From assembly GCF_014698035.1 (NCBI RefSeq), contig NZ_JACJSF010000005.1, forward strand, positions 1 to 64,000: a DNA stretch of 64,000 nt, read 5' to 3'. The notes beneath the pieces are model-generated. The model saw nothing but the letters and a program-made list of their open reading frames with translations, searched no databases and had not been told where the DNA came from. The position numbers and the translations under genes were made by a program. The stretch is from Desmonostoc muscorum FACHB-395 (lineage in GTDB: Bacteria; Cyanobacteriota; Cyanobacteriia; Cyanobacteriales; Nostocaceae). Of this stretch, positions 27,111 through 35,916 are shown piece by piece. Each line of letters begins with the position of its first letter. The stretch's first letter is position 1.

Positions 27111-27902
27111 TCACACAATTCGAGTTACTTGCTGATTCACACGGGGACGGCCAAAGCGCTCCCAAGCACTCCCTCCTCGCAAAAATAGCTCTAAAAAGCG
27201 CAATGGTTCTCCTGAATCGCCTCTTGACCAACCGGAACTACCGGGAGCAAAGGCTAAAGTTCCTTCAGATACCTTGAAGCTGCCATCAGAATACACAGCA
27301 TCACTGACCACATCTCCAATTCGAATCACAATCTTGCTTTGAGGCTCCAAGTTTAGTGTATGCGCCCCAATAGTTGTTTTGATGTTGCCGTAGCCATCAA
27401 CCCAGGCAATTCGATCTGGTGGAACATCTGGGATTTGCTCGTTCTTAAGGCTATCTCCCAGAAGGCTAAAATCTTCATTCATAATGGCAGCCGCAGCCGG
27501 AGGAAACACATCCCGTGAGCGAAACTGCGATCCACCACGAGAAACGTTCACTACTCGCAACTCCTTTGTATAGTCTTTGATAAAGGAGAGAGTGTAGCCC
27601 GCATTTACACCTACTACTTTTACACCATTGGATAAAAGGGCATAAGTTAGTCCTTCACCTTCATTATCCCGACGGGCTTCGGGATCATCCTGACGAGGCG
27701 CACAGTTATGATAAATTAGGCGATCGCTAGGGCCTGGGTTAAGTCCTAGTTGGGCAATCCAAAATCCCGTTGCCAATGTACTGAATGCTGGCACCGAAAG
27801 CAAATGAATTTGGGCATGGGGAAAAGCCATCAGCAGACGTTGTGTGACTTCTATAAATGCCGGATCTCCTGTACCGTAGTCTGCAATGACGCAGATAAAC
27901 AT
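27111..27902 (-). CDS. SAM hydroxide adenosyltransferase (DUF62) family protein
   Basis: Resembles the SAM_adeno_trans family (COG1912), which splits S-adenosylmethionine with water to adenosine and methionine, or are halogenases in rare cases. Supporting segments are the N-terminal FICVIADYGTGDPAFIEVTQ, the middle SRDVFPPAAAAIMN matching the family's RDxFAPAAA motif, and VDGYGNIKTTI matching the xxDxFGNxxTN region. The first motif is divergent from the usual TDFG-D-Y. 263 residues. Start ATG at 27902 has GGAGGAG upstream. Confidence 0.75.
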   Translation of the reverse strand: MFICVIADYGTGDPAFIEVTQRLLMAFPHAQIHLLSVPAFSTLATGFWIAQLGLNPGPSDRLIYHNCAPRQDDPEARRDNEGEGLTYALLSNGVKVVGVNAGYTLSFIKDYTKELRVVNVSRGGSQFRSRDVFPPAAAAIMNEDFSLLGDSLKNEQIPDVPPDRIAWVDGYGNIKTTIGAHTLNLEPQSKIVIRIGDVVSDAVYSDGSFKVSEGTLAFAPGSSGWSRGDSGEPLRFLELFLRGGSAWERFGRPRVNQQVTRIV

Positions 27903-28057
27903 TCTGCTCCTCCTTCTGATGGGTAGTAATTTGCAATCAACGTAATTCGTAATTCATAGTTATGAATTATTCCGTCATTATGTGATTAGAGAGTGAAATA
28001 AACACTTGTTTGTTAATTTCACTCCTAATTAATAACGTTAAAGTATTAGTTAACGCA

Positions 28058-28963
28058 ATGAAAACAATCACTTCACTTTTTAACGAAGAACGCAACCAAC
28101 TCCAGACAGATATTGATAACACAACCAACATCGAGGAGATAGTTAAATTGGTTCAAAACCGACTTGATAATCTCGAAAGAATTTACATTGAAAAGCTTAA
28201 TTTAGCTCAAGTTCGTCTCGCTTCCTTTTTCCTAGATACCCTGCGGCAGTCCATCGCCACTCTCGCTGCGGCTAACTATTCTCAAATTGCTCCAACAGAA
28301 CAAAAGCAATTTACTAACCCAAATACAAACTTTTTTTCCAGTAGATTAATTTTGAAACTGCTAAAGGGACTAATTTATATAGGCATCTTAGGCTCGTTAT
28401 TCTCTTTAACTAAAACTACCCCTGGTGCATGGATGGCTATCTTACTAACCTCTCTACTTCTAGGGGTAGAAGTTGTGCTTAAACTCGACTTAAAGAATCA
28501 GCAAAATTCTATATCTTCAGAACTATTGAAATTACCTAAACCTCTGCTCCGGGTTGATAGCAAAGTATTTTTAGATCATCTTGGTGATGCTCTCAACACT
28601 ATCGACCTAGCAGTAGCTAGAGTAGAAGATGGGAATAAACATGAAGGCGATTTAGCAATAGAAGAACTACCAGAGCTATTGAATTTTCTGCAAAGGCTAA
28701 TGGGCGCATCAAAACTTGATAAACCCCAAATGGCTTATGAACTTGCAAAACTTCTGCCACAGATTTTAATGTCTCAGGGAATTAACACTCAAATTTATCG
28801 ACCAAATGACCCGCACAGCGATCGCAATTATTTTGACTTTGAGCCAAGTATCGACCCCGATACTAAAGAACACGTAACTCTAACTCCGGCTTTGTTAAAA
28901 GGCGATCGCTTGATTCGGCGCGGTAGGGTAATTGAGCCAGCATATTCCGCTTCTAGAGAATAA
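28058..28963 (+). CDS. Two-TM protein with GrpE-like C-terminal tail, partner of Hsp70-like ATPase
   Basis: Unnamed family. From the ATG at 28058 (301 residues; an upstream TTG at 28010 would add 16) it has an N-terminal helical/coiled-coil region (NEERNQLQTDIDNTTNIEEI), two membrane spans (about 97-116 and 124-142), and a cytosolic C-terminal half. The last ~30 residues, HVTLTPALLKGDRLIRRGRV followed by IEPA, resemble the terminal beta segment of GrpE-type exchange factors; this is inference. The gap to the Hsp70-like gene is 14 bases, so the two are surely co-transcribed. Confidence 0.6.
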   Translation: MKTITSLFNEERNQLQTDIDNTTNIEEIVKLVQNRLDNLERIYIEKLNLAQVRLASFFLDTLRQSIATLAAANYSQIAPTEQKQFTNPNTNFFSSRLILKLLKGLIYIGILGSLFSLTKTTPGAWMAILLTSLLLGVEVVLKLDLKNQQNSISSELLKLPKPLLRVDSKVFLDHLGDALNTIDLAVARVEDGNKHEGDLAIEELPELLNFLQRLMGASKLDKPQMAYELAKLLPQILMSQGINTQIYRPNDPHSDRNYFDFEPSIDPDTKEHVTLTPALLKGDRLIRRGRVIEPAYSASRE

Positions 28964-28977
28964 TAGACAATAAGGGT

Positions 28978-30900
28978 ATGGAAATTTTAGAAACAATCGG
29001 TTTTGATTTGGGACACGGTGAAACGGCTGTAGCTAAAGCGATAGTGGAAAGCATCGACCCCCCCCAGATGCTGGAGATTAATAACAAGAAGAACCAAATT
29101 ACAGCCCTTGGTTGGCATCCCAAACTCGGTTATCTGGTCGGAGAACAAGCATTAATTCAAGCTGGCGTTACCCAACTGACAATTTCTTTTAAGCAAAAAC
29201 CCAATAACGATCCCAAATATCGGGAAACAATTAGCACTTTTGTAGCAACATACTACCGCCTTTTGAAAGAAAGCAAACAACTTGAAGGTGGGAAAGGTAG
29301 CTATTTTTACATAGGTTGCCCTTCAGGATGGTCGGTTAGCGATCGCACCGAATACCAAAAGCTACTTCAAGAAGCTGGTATTCCTCAACTAAATGTTGTA
29401 CCCGAATCACGGGCTGCTTTCATGCAAGCCAAGGAAGCCGGGAAGTTGGAGTATGACAAACTTGTTGCATCGGTGTTAATTGTCGATATTGGTTCTTCAA
29501 CCACAGATTTTACTCTGGTGAAAAGTTTAGAAGAGATCCCGATAGATTTCGGGAGTAATACTTTAGGTGCATCCCTAATTGACAAAGCTATTTTTGCCCG
29601 GACTCTTGCCAACCACGAGCAAAAAGCATTACTCGAAAAAGTATTTAAGGAATATCCCCATCATCAAGCTCGTTGTGAACTTGCTTGTCGCAAAGCTAAA
29701 GAAGATTATTTTTCTAATGAACAGCTATATAGCGATCCTGAATCCTTTGCGCGTGGCTTCGAATCGATCAACGAACAGATTTATTTTATTCCCCAAGTCA
29801 ATAAATTGATGATGGAGGAAATTTTAAACCAGCCCTTACCGGAACTGGGACATCATAGTTGGGTGCGATCGTTTAGCGACTCTTTAACCGAAGCGAAAGA
29901 AAAGCTAGACAAACTTGGAATCGTGCCGAAACTTCTGCTGATGACTGGCGGTGCATCTCGCATGAAGTTTACGCACTTTCTTTGTCAGGAAATGTTTCCT
30001 GAACCAGAAACGCTACTTCGCCCCGATCCGGAACCAGAACGGTGCATTGCACTAGGTTTAGCACGAGTAGGACGATGGGATCTGCGTGCTGCTGCTTTTA
30101 AGGAAGAAGTCAATAAACTATTTACCTCGAACAAGCTCAAAGGTTTGATTGAAAGGCATATCCCGGAGTTAATCGAATCATTAACTAAGCCTTTGACAGA
30201 TGGCTTGATTGTCAACGCAGTTAAACCAGCTTTAAAAGATTGGCAAAAAAACAAAATACGGACTTTAGCCGATTTGGAAACATCTTTGATCGGTCGGGCA
30301 GAACAGTGGCTCAAAAGCGATTGCGCTGTGCAGATAATTAATCATCAATGCGCTTCTTGGTTTAGCAATAAAATCCAACCAGATTTAGCCGCACAAACCG
30401 ATCCAATATGTCGAAAGTTTCAGATACCTAGAAGCAGCTTAAGATTTGAAGATAGTATTGACCCAAATTTTGTTAACCCAGAGCTACGAATTGGAGATGC
30501 TATTCTGGCTGAGACAGTGGGCTTTATTGTCAATGTAGTAATTGGTGGAGGTACTGTAGCTAGCATCATTACTCTCATACTAACGGGACATTTAACCTGG
30601 CCTATTGCCCTAGTATATGGGGCTTCGGTTATGGCAGCAGGAATGGAGCTAAATCGTAAGAGTGTTCAAGAAGTAATCAAGACAAATGTGGATGTACCTA
30701 GTTGGGTTCGTTCTAGTTTTTTGAGTGACAAAAAAATCGAGGATATGTGTGAGCAAATAAAGCCTGAGTTAGAGAAAGTTCTTCAAGAACAATTGACAGC
30801 AGATCGAGAGGCTTTTGATAAACTGATTAGTAAAGTTGAGCAAGGGCTTCAAAAAACCCTTTCTAGCAAAGTTCAATCTTGCATAATTCTGATCCAATAG
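28978..30900 (+). CDS. Hsp70/actin-fold ATPase with C-terminal membrane hairpin
   Basis: Residues about 1-375 form an actin/Hsp70-like ATPase: phosphate-1 GFDLGHGETAVAKA, phosphate-2 VLIVDIGSSTTDFTLV and adenosine motif LLLMTGGASRM. Residues 375-505 are helical in place of the DnaK substrate domain. Two hydrophobic spans follow (about 514-535 and 541-557), then a charged coiled-coil tail. 640 residues. It lacks the DnaK substrate-binding beta sandwich, so it is not a housekeeping chaperone. Its upstream partner is also a membrane protein. Possible roles are membrane stress sensing, secretion or defence; none is demonstrated. Confidence 0.75.
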   Translation: MEILETIGFDLGHGETAVAKAIVESIDPPQMLEINNKKNQITALGWHPKLGYLVGEQALIQAGVTQLTISFKQKPNNDPKYRETISTFVATYYRLLKESKQLEGGKGSYFYIGCPSGWSVSDRTEYQKLLQEAGIPQLNVVPESRAAFMQAKEAGKLEYDKLVASVLIVDIGSSTTDFTLVKSLEEIPIDFGSNTLGASLIDKAIFARTLANHEQKALLEKVFKEYPHHQARCELACRKAKEDYFSNEQLYSDPESFARGFESINEQIYFIPQVNKLMMEEILNQPLPELGHHSWVRSFSDSLTEAKEKLDKLGIVPKLLLMTGGASRMKFTHFLCQEMFPEPETLLRPDPEPERCIALGLARVGRWDLRAAAFKEEVNKLFTSNKLKGLIERHIPELIESLTKPLTDGLIVNAVKPALKDWQKNKIRTLADLETSLIGRAEQWLKSDCAVQIINHQCASWFSNKIQPDLAAQTDPICRKFQIPRSSLRFEDSIDPNFVNPELRIGDAILAETVGFIVNVVIGGGTVASIITLILTGHLTWPIALVYGASVMAAGMELNRKSVQEVIKTNVDVPSWVRSSFLSDKKIEDMCEQIKPELEKVLQEQLTADREAFDKLISKVEQGLQKTLSSKVQSCIILIQ

Positions 30901-30935
30901 CGGTGATATATAGCAGTAAATATAGTTGTTATAAT

Positions 30936-31004
30936 CTCAGCGTTCTCTGTGCCTATGTGGTTTGGAATTTATTTAACCGCAGAGGCACAGAGAACACAGA
31001 GAGA
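30936..31004. repeat. Inverted repeat of the CAGAGGCACAGAGAACACAGAG type
   Basis: CTCAGCGTTCTCTGTGCC (from 30936) pairs with GGCACAGAGAACACAGAG (to about 31002), with a few mismatches and a short AT loop. This dispersed element is frequent in cyanobacterial genomes. It lies after the Hsp70-like gene and could serve as a transcription end. Confidence 0.65.
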
Positions 31005-31197
31005 AGAGATTAAAGAAGAATTTATAGACTAATTTTTTTTGGGCATTTGTTGGGTTTCACTTCTGACCACTGCGGGTAAGCAAGCTACAACTCAACTACA
31101 ATTATCCTTAATTGAACCGGATTATTTTATAACAAAAAAAGAGGTTAACTTAGAAATACAAGTCAGTGACTTAAATATATAAATTACTTAAAAGTTA

Positions 31198-32022
31198 ATG
31201 ATTAAAACAATAATTGCCTTTCTCATAATTGGATTAATTCTCACAGTAATTTTAATCAATCCTGTTTTAGTAAAAAGGCGAAGAACCCGTCTCAAATATC
31301 GTCCTTTTCCCCCACTATGGAATGCAATTATTGAGAACAATCTTCCTATTTATCTCTGTCTCTCTCCCGATGAAATCAGACGACTTCAGGGACATATTCA
31401 AGTATTTTTAACAGAAAAGCAATTTATTGGCTGTAGAGGATTACAGGTAACGGAGGAAATGAAAGTTACTCTTGCTGCGATCGCCTGTTTACTTTTATTA
31501 AATGAACGTGGGCAATACTTCCCTAGACTTCGTTCAATTCTGGTGTATCCCAATGCCTATTTTGTTCAGGAAACAACTTCCATCGGAAAATATGTTGTTG
31601 AAGAAAGGCGTGTGGCAAGACTAGGAGAATCGTGGACAAATGACCAATTAGTACTGTCTTGGGAACAGGTAAAACAAGATATTAATAACTGGAGAGATGG
31701 ACGTAACGTTGTGCTTCATGAATTCGCCCATCAGTTAGATCAAGAAGATGGTAAAGCTGAAGGAGTTCCGATACTGCAAAGCAACTCAGACTATCCTATT
31801 TGGGCCAAGGTGATGACAGAAGCATATCAGCAACTTTGTAATGATGTTCTACAAGGTGCAAAGACTGTAATGGATAGCTATGGTGCAACGAATCCCGCAG
31901 AATTTTTTGCCGTAGCAACTGAGACATTCTTTGAGAAACCACACCAATTGCTGTCTAAGCATCCGGCACTTTATGAGCAATTGCAACGTTACTATAAATT
32001 AGATCCTGTGCAATGGGTATAA
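31198..32022 (+). CDS. MtfA-like zinc metallopeptidase (M90)
   Basis: Soluble peptidase domain behind an N-terminal membrane anchor (about residues 3-23). Zinc motif is HEFAHQLDQEDGKAEG (HExxH), with the downstream NPAEFFAVATETFFE supplying the third ligand. E. coli MtfA is a zinc peptidase linked to the Mlc/PTS system; cyanobacterial homologues are common and their target is unknown. 274 residues. About 300 bases separate it from the Hsp70-like gene, with a repeat between, so co-function is not implied. Confidence 0.87.
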   Translation: MIKTIIAFLIIGLILTVILINPVLVKRRRTRLKYRPFPPLWNAIIENNLPIYLCLSPDEIRRLQGHIQVFLTEKQFIGCRGLQVTEEMKVTLAAIACLLLLNERGQYFPRLRSILVYPNAYFVQETTSIGKYVVEERRVARLGESWTNDQLVLSWEQVKQDINNWRDGRNVVLHEFAHQLDQEDGKAEGVPILQSNSDYPIWAKVMTEAYQQLCNDVLQGAKTVMDSYGATNPAEFFAVATETFFEKPHQLLSKHPALYEQLQRYYKLDPVQWV

Positions 32023-32132
32023 ACTAAATAAATAGGCAAGAGCAAATCACATTATGTTCAGTTAATCAACCTTCCTTTAAAAATATTTAACGAATTACGT
32101 ACAGCCCTTTGGGCATGAAAACAGCGTAGCCC

Positions 32133-32164
32133 ATTACGAATTACGAATTACGAATTACGAATTA
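32133..32164. repeat. Heptanucleotide tandem repeat (ATTACGA)
   Basis: About 4.5 perfect copies of ATTACGA lie between the MtfA-like gene and the converging EVE gene. It is a short tandemly repeated repetitive (STRR) sequence of the type described for heterocystous cyanobacteria. Confidence 0.8.
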
Positions 32165-32170
32165 TTTAAA

Positions 32171-32626
32171 CTAGGAGCTTTTCATCGCCAGAATCTTCAA
32201 AGCTACTGCTTCAGGGACGGGCATCACTGATAACCGATTTCCTTGTCTCACCAACATTAAGTCTTCATCGCTAAACTTTTCTTTGAGTATTGATAGCAAG
32301 ATAGGGTTAGAAAAAGCCTCAACAAATTCTACTACAACTGTTTGCCACCGAGGGGATTCGAAAGTTGATTTCGGGTCGTAGTATTTACTTTCTGGCTCAA
32401 ACTGGGTCGGGTCAGCAATATCTTTTTTCAGTACACGCATTAACCCAGCAATACCGGGAGGATTAGTACTGGAGTGGTAGAAAAAAGCTAAGTCTCCTTC
32501 ATCCATTTGGCGCAAAAAGTTGCGAGCTTGATAATTGCGAACGCCGTCCCAGATAGTCTGGCTTTGCTGTTGAAGGTCAGCAATGCTATAGGCTTCTGGC
32601 TCTGATTTCATTAGCCAATAATTCAT
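32171..32626 (-). CDS. EVE domain protein
   Basis: Small PUA-like fold, related to YTH/ASCH domains, predicted to bind modified nucleobases in DNA or RNA. N-terminal signature is NYWLMKSEPEAYSIADLQ, then TIWDGVRNYQARNFLRQMDE and AFFYHSS, and the C-terminal SVMPVPEAVALKIL. 151 residues, standard length. No restriction or defence genes are adjacent. Confidence 0.9.
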   Translation of the reverse strand: MNYWLMKSEPEAYSIADLQQQSQTIWDGVRNYQARNFLRQMDEGDLAFFYHSSTNPPGIAGLMRVLKKDIADPTQFEPESKYYDPKSTFESPRWQTVVVEFVEAFSNPILLSILKEKFSDEDLMLVRQGNRLSVMPVPEAVALKILAMKSS

Positions 32627-32682
32627 CTACAAAAATTATCTATATACAAAAGCATTTTAATTTTGAGCAGGTAACTAATTTC

Positions 32683-32731
32683 GTAGTAAGGACTTTAGTC
32701 CTTATTTTTTAAGCACTAAAGTGCTTACTAC
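32683..32731. repeat. Nested palindrome (two hairpins inside an outer stem)
   Basis: Outer arms GTAGTAAG and CTTACTAC enclose two palindromes, AAGGACTTTAGTCCTT and AAGCACTAAAGTGCTT, separated by a TTATTTTTTAA spacer. The single strand can fold as two hairpins or as a three-way junction. It lies downstream of the methyltransferase stop and upstream of the EVE gene (both minus). Confidence 0.7.
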
Positions 32732-32777
32732 AAACCCTCTTGCACTAGCTTAGACATTGTACTAGTGAATATTTGGC

Positions 32778-33422
32778 TTAACTACGATAAGCTATAACGG
32801 CATAAAATGGATCTCCTCCAGCTGCACCCAACCACTGAAATAAATTCGGTAATGTTGATTTATTAACTATAACTTCTGCGGTTGTAAATCCTGGAACTGA
32901 GGCGAAGTAAGCTTTGACTAATTCCACTCGCTGTGATTCTGAAGCTTCCCGCCAAGCTTGAATCGCCTTTTCAAAAAACATCCGGTTAGAAAAGCTGATA
33001 ATTGCAACACCACCGGGTTTCAAGATGCGGTAAATTTCAGAAAATACTGCTTCTGGATATTGCATATATTGCACAGATACGCAATTGAGAACAGCATCAA
33101 AATCTCCATCTGCTAAAGGTAGCTGCGGGTTTTCGTTAAGATTTTGCACAAAATAATGATTTAAGCGGGTATTCCGTGCTAATTCCTCAGCGTTGAGTCC
33201 GTGTCCTTCTACATGGGCAAACTGCATCTCTTCTGGTAGATGGGACACCCAACTGCTCATCATATCAAGAATGCGGGTGTCGGGTTTGAGGCGATCGCGA
33301 TATAAATCCGTTAGCTGTTGAATAAATCCTTCATCTACATGGGTTACAAAGCGGGGATAGGCATAGAACAGCTTATCGTCTTTGTCGTCTAATTTCTGGC
33401 GTTGATTCGGTCTTAATTGCAT
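32778..33422 (-). CDS. SAM-dependent methyltransferase-like protein
   Basis: The second half fits a class I methyltransferase: LADGDFDAVLNCVSVQYMQY and YRILKPGGVAIISFSNRMFF. The usual glycine-rich motif I is replaced by RILDMMSSWVSHLP, which lacks the GxGxG pattern, so SAM binding may be altered or lost. 214 residues. Function and substrate are unknown. Confidence 0.75.
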   Translation of the reverse strand: MQLRPNQRQKLDDKDDKLFYAYPRFVTHVDEGFIQQLTDLYRDRLKPDTRILDMMSSWVSHLPEEMQFAHVEGHGLNAEELARNTRLNHYFVQNLNENPQLPLADGDFDAVLNCVSVQYMQYPEAVFSEIYRILKPGGVAIISFSNRMFFEKAIQAWREASESQRVELVKAYFASVPGFTTAEVIVNKSTLPNLFQWLGAAGGDPFYAVIAYRS

Positions 33423-33558
33423 AAATCTCTGTTTTGGAGTACTTTTTTCAAAAAATGCCGCAATTTCAGGTATTGTTCAAAAAACACTATGTAACATATT
33501 TTAATAACAGCAAGACACATAAACGAGTCTAAATAGCAGCATCAATTTTATCAATTCA

Positions 33559-35217
33559 ATGTTTTATAAATTACATATCTTACGGCATATTTGGCGACAA
33601 ACGCGCCTAGTGGGATTATTACCATATTTAAGTTTGTTACTTTGGATACTTCCTTTATTATTATTTACTTCTGGGCACAATAGCCTGATGGCACATGATG
33701 AAGCGCTTTACGCTTCACGTGCGCGTCTGATGTTTGATTCTGGTAATTGGATAACTCCTTGGACAACGGCACATCATAAAACCCCTGGCCCTTATTGGTT
33801 AATTGCCAGTTTCTACAAGCTGTTTGGTATGAGTGATATTAGTGCGCGTCTTCCTAGTATGATTGCTAGCATTTTTAGCTTATGGCTTGTGTATGAAATC
33901 GGCAAAAGTATGCTAGGCAAAAAATTAGCTTGGCTTGCTACTGCAATTTTAAGTGTGGAATTTCTCTGGCTGCAATACTCTCGCTTAAGTACACCTGATA
34001 TACCGATGGTTCTATTGGTACTTTTAGCTATTTTGTCTCTAATAAAAACAGAATCATATCCTAAATATCGCTATTTTTGGAGTTTTATAGCTGGTTTAAG
34101 TTTAGGTTTAGGCTTCTTAGTCAGAAGCTTTATGATTTTTTTGCCAATTATCGCTTTATTCCCTTATTTAATTTGGGAACATCGCCGTCATCATCATCTT
34201 ACTAACCCATTTTTGTATTTAGGCTTTTTTGTAGGTTTAATGCCTACCTGTGTTTGGCTGTGTTTAAGCTGGCTGCACTACGGAAATCAGAGTTTTGAAG
34301 AGTTGCTCAAGTTTGTTATGCAGCTAGGTTCTGAAAATAATTATAGAAATGATCGGCTGTTTTATTTATGGAATATGCTTTTAAAAGCATTTCCTTGGGC
34401 TTTTTTTGGAGTTTTAGGTTTATTTTTGACTGTACGTCTTCCTATTCCTCGTTATCAGTTAATATTAGTTGGCTTTCCACTTATCCTATTTTGTGAGCTT
34501 AGTCTTTTTAGCACTCGTCTCCCTCATTATAGTCTTTGCCTTTATCCGTTTATAGCTTTGTTTGCATCTGTGGGTTTAAACTGGTTAGGTAGTATTTACC
34601 AGACAGGAATTACCCCCCCATTACCTGTTGAAAAAGATAAAATAAATATATTAAGCCTTTTTGCCAAAAAGAATCTTCCTCGAAATCTCAGTTATGGCTT
34701 TGGTGGGTTAGGTTTTTTACTTGTTGTAGCGAGTATTGGCATTTTTAGTTGGGGTAGTTTTGATTTTCGCAAGTATGCAACTATTGGCTTGGCTATGGGC
34801 TTGGGTTGGTTAATTTTACCTGTGGTGTGGATTAGTCGTTACCACTTTGGCAAGAAATTTCTCACAGCGCGTTATTGGATTGCAGGTTGGTTAATTCCCT
34901 GTTGGCTAGCTTTGGCGACGATTGGTAGCACAGGTCTGTTAAGTGACTATAACCATGTTTTGAAAACTTTTTTACAACAAACTGCGATCGCCTCAATTCT
35001 CCAATCTCATCCTACCTACTACATGGAAATAGACCAGAAAACCCAAGTACTGTTGGAGTTCTATCTTCCTATTCATGCCCAGCAAGTAGCCTCTATTTCG
35101 CAAATACCAGCTTTGAGCTATGCTTGGATCTATACTGACCAATCCCTTAAATTATCTAGACCTCACCGTATTCTCGGCACTGTCAAAGAGTACCAGTTGA
35201 TCCAATTTCTTCCCTAA
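33559..35217 (+). CDS. GT-C glycosyltransferase, ArnT/PMT-like (GT39/GT83)
   Basis: Polytopic membrane protein with about 11-13 spans that uses a lipid-linked sugar donor. After the first span comes the family motif HDEALYASRARLMFDSGNWI (DE pair of the first outer loop) and HHKTPGPYWL. 552 residues. Sugar and acceptor cannot be assigned. A second GT-C protein is at 49610-51142. It stands just upstream of the marR efflux locus but has a separate promoter region. Confidence 0.85.
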   Translation: MFYKLHILRHIWRQTRLVGLLPYLSLLLWILPLLLFTSGHNSLMAHDEALYASRARLMFDSGNWITPWTTAHHKTPGPYWLIASFYKLFGMSDISARLPSMIASIFSLWLVYEIGKSMLGKKLAWLATAILSVEFLWLQYSRLSTPDIPMVLLVLLAILSLIKTESYPKYRYFWSFIAGLSLGLGFLVRSFMIFLPIIALFPYLIWEHRRHHHLTNPFLYLGFFVGLMPTCVWLCLSWLHYGNQSFEELLKFVMQLGSENNYRNDRLFYLWNMLLKAFPWAFFGVLGLFLTVRLPIPRYQLILVGFPLILFCELSLFSTRLPHYSLCLYPFIALFASVGLNWLGSIYQTGITPPLPVEKDKINILSLFAKKNLPRNLSYGFGGLGFLLVVASIGIFSWGSFDFRKYATIGLAMGLGWLILPVVWISRYHFGKKFLTARYWIAGWLIPCWLALATIGSTGLLSDYNHVLKTFLQQTAIASILQSHPTYYMEIDQKTQVLLEFYLPIHAQQVASISQIPALSYAWIYTDQSLKLSRPHRILGTVKEYQLIQFLP

Positions 35218-35264
35218 GATAGATGCAAAGCACCTGTTGCTAAAAAATGTTGATTTATATATAA

Positions 35265-35280
35265 TAGTACGTACACTAAG
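35265..35280. promoter_or_regulatory. Putative MarR operator upstream of marR
   Basis: TAGTACGTACACTAAG, 12 bases before the marR ATG. It shares TA-N-TACG-Y-A-Y-W-CTAA with two sites before the hlyD-like gene, and has TAGT-N6-ACTA dyad ends. Position and sharing suggest the MarR protein represses itself here. Inference from motif recurrence only. Confidence 0.55.
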
Positions 35281-35291
35281 TATTTTGCTAA

Positions 35292-35759
35292 ATGGTTTCT
35301 ACATCTAATCATTCCCCAGCTTTAGAGTCGTGGCAGCAAAATCTGGCACCATACAATTTGGGCTACAGAATCAAATTAGTCTCACAATTGCTCAGTCGCA
35401 AGTTTACAGATAAGCTAGAACCTTTTGGACTTACGCCATTTCACTGGTTGGTGTTGTGCTGTTTGTGGCAAGAAGATGGTTTACCTACTTCTAGTATTGG
35501 AGACAAACTCAAACAAGTAGGAGGAACTTTAACAGGCGTACTAGATCGGATGGAAGAACGCGGTTTGGTGCGTCGAGAACGCGACACTCACGATCGCCGC
35601 ATCTGGCGGATCTGGCTAACGGATGCAGGTAAAGAACTAGAAACTATTTTACCCCCAATCGCCGCCGCAGTAAGGGATGAAGCAATGGACGGTATTTCTT
35701 TTGCTGATCGCGAACTGTTTTCCCAAATCTTGAATCGAGCGATCGCTAACCTCTCCTAA
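35292..35759 (+). CDS. MarR family transcriptional regulator
   Basis: Winged-helix dimeric regulator, usually released from DNA by small aromatic ligands. Visible features are the recognition region GDKLKQVGGTLTGVLDRMEE and the wing GLVRRERDTHDRRIWRIWLT (the DxRD-type wing). 155 residues, standard. It is followed by an HlyD adaptor and two MFS pumps in the same direction, the classic layout of an EmrRAB-like drug efflux locus. Confidence 0.92.
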   Translation: MVSTSNHSPALESWQQNLAPYNLGYRIKLVSQLLSRKFTDKLEPFGLTPFHWLVLCCLWQEDGLPTSSIGDKLKQVGGTLTGVLDRMEERGLVRRERDTHDRRIWRIWLTDAGKELETILPPIAAAVRDEAMDGISFADRELFSQILNRAIANLS

Positions 35760-35817
35760 AGATAATCTCACAATCACCCGACTGGGGGAGGTACTGTGAA
35801 GATTTGTTTTGAGATAA

Positions 35818-35872
35818 TATTACGCATACTAAGGAAATAAGATTTTTTTCAGTAAATACTACGCATTCTAAA
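35818..35872. promoter_or_regulatory. Pair of putative MarR sites upstream of hlyD-like gene
   Basis: TATTACGCATACTAAG (35818-35833) and TACTACGCATTCTAAA (35857-35872), 39 bases apart, both matching the motif before marR. They lie 45-100 bases upstream of the HlyD-like ATG at 35917. Spacing close to four helical turns would place both on one face of the DNA. Confidence 0.55.
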
Positions 35873-35916
35873 TAAAAGACTATCAATCAAATCATCGAAC
35901 AAGTGAGTTAAGAATC

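Noticed and set aside
31198..32022. MtfA-like peptidase as third member of the Hsp70 module
   Set aside because: About 300 bases and a dispersed inverted repeat separate it from the pair, and MtfA homologues are widespread as single genes.
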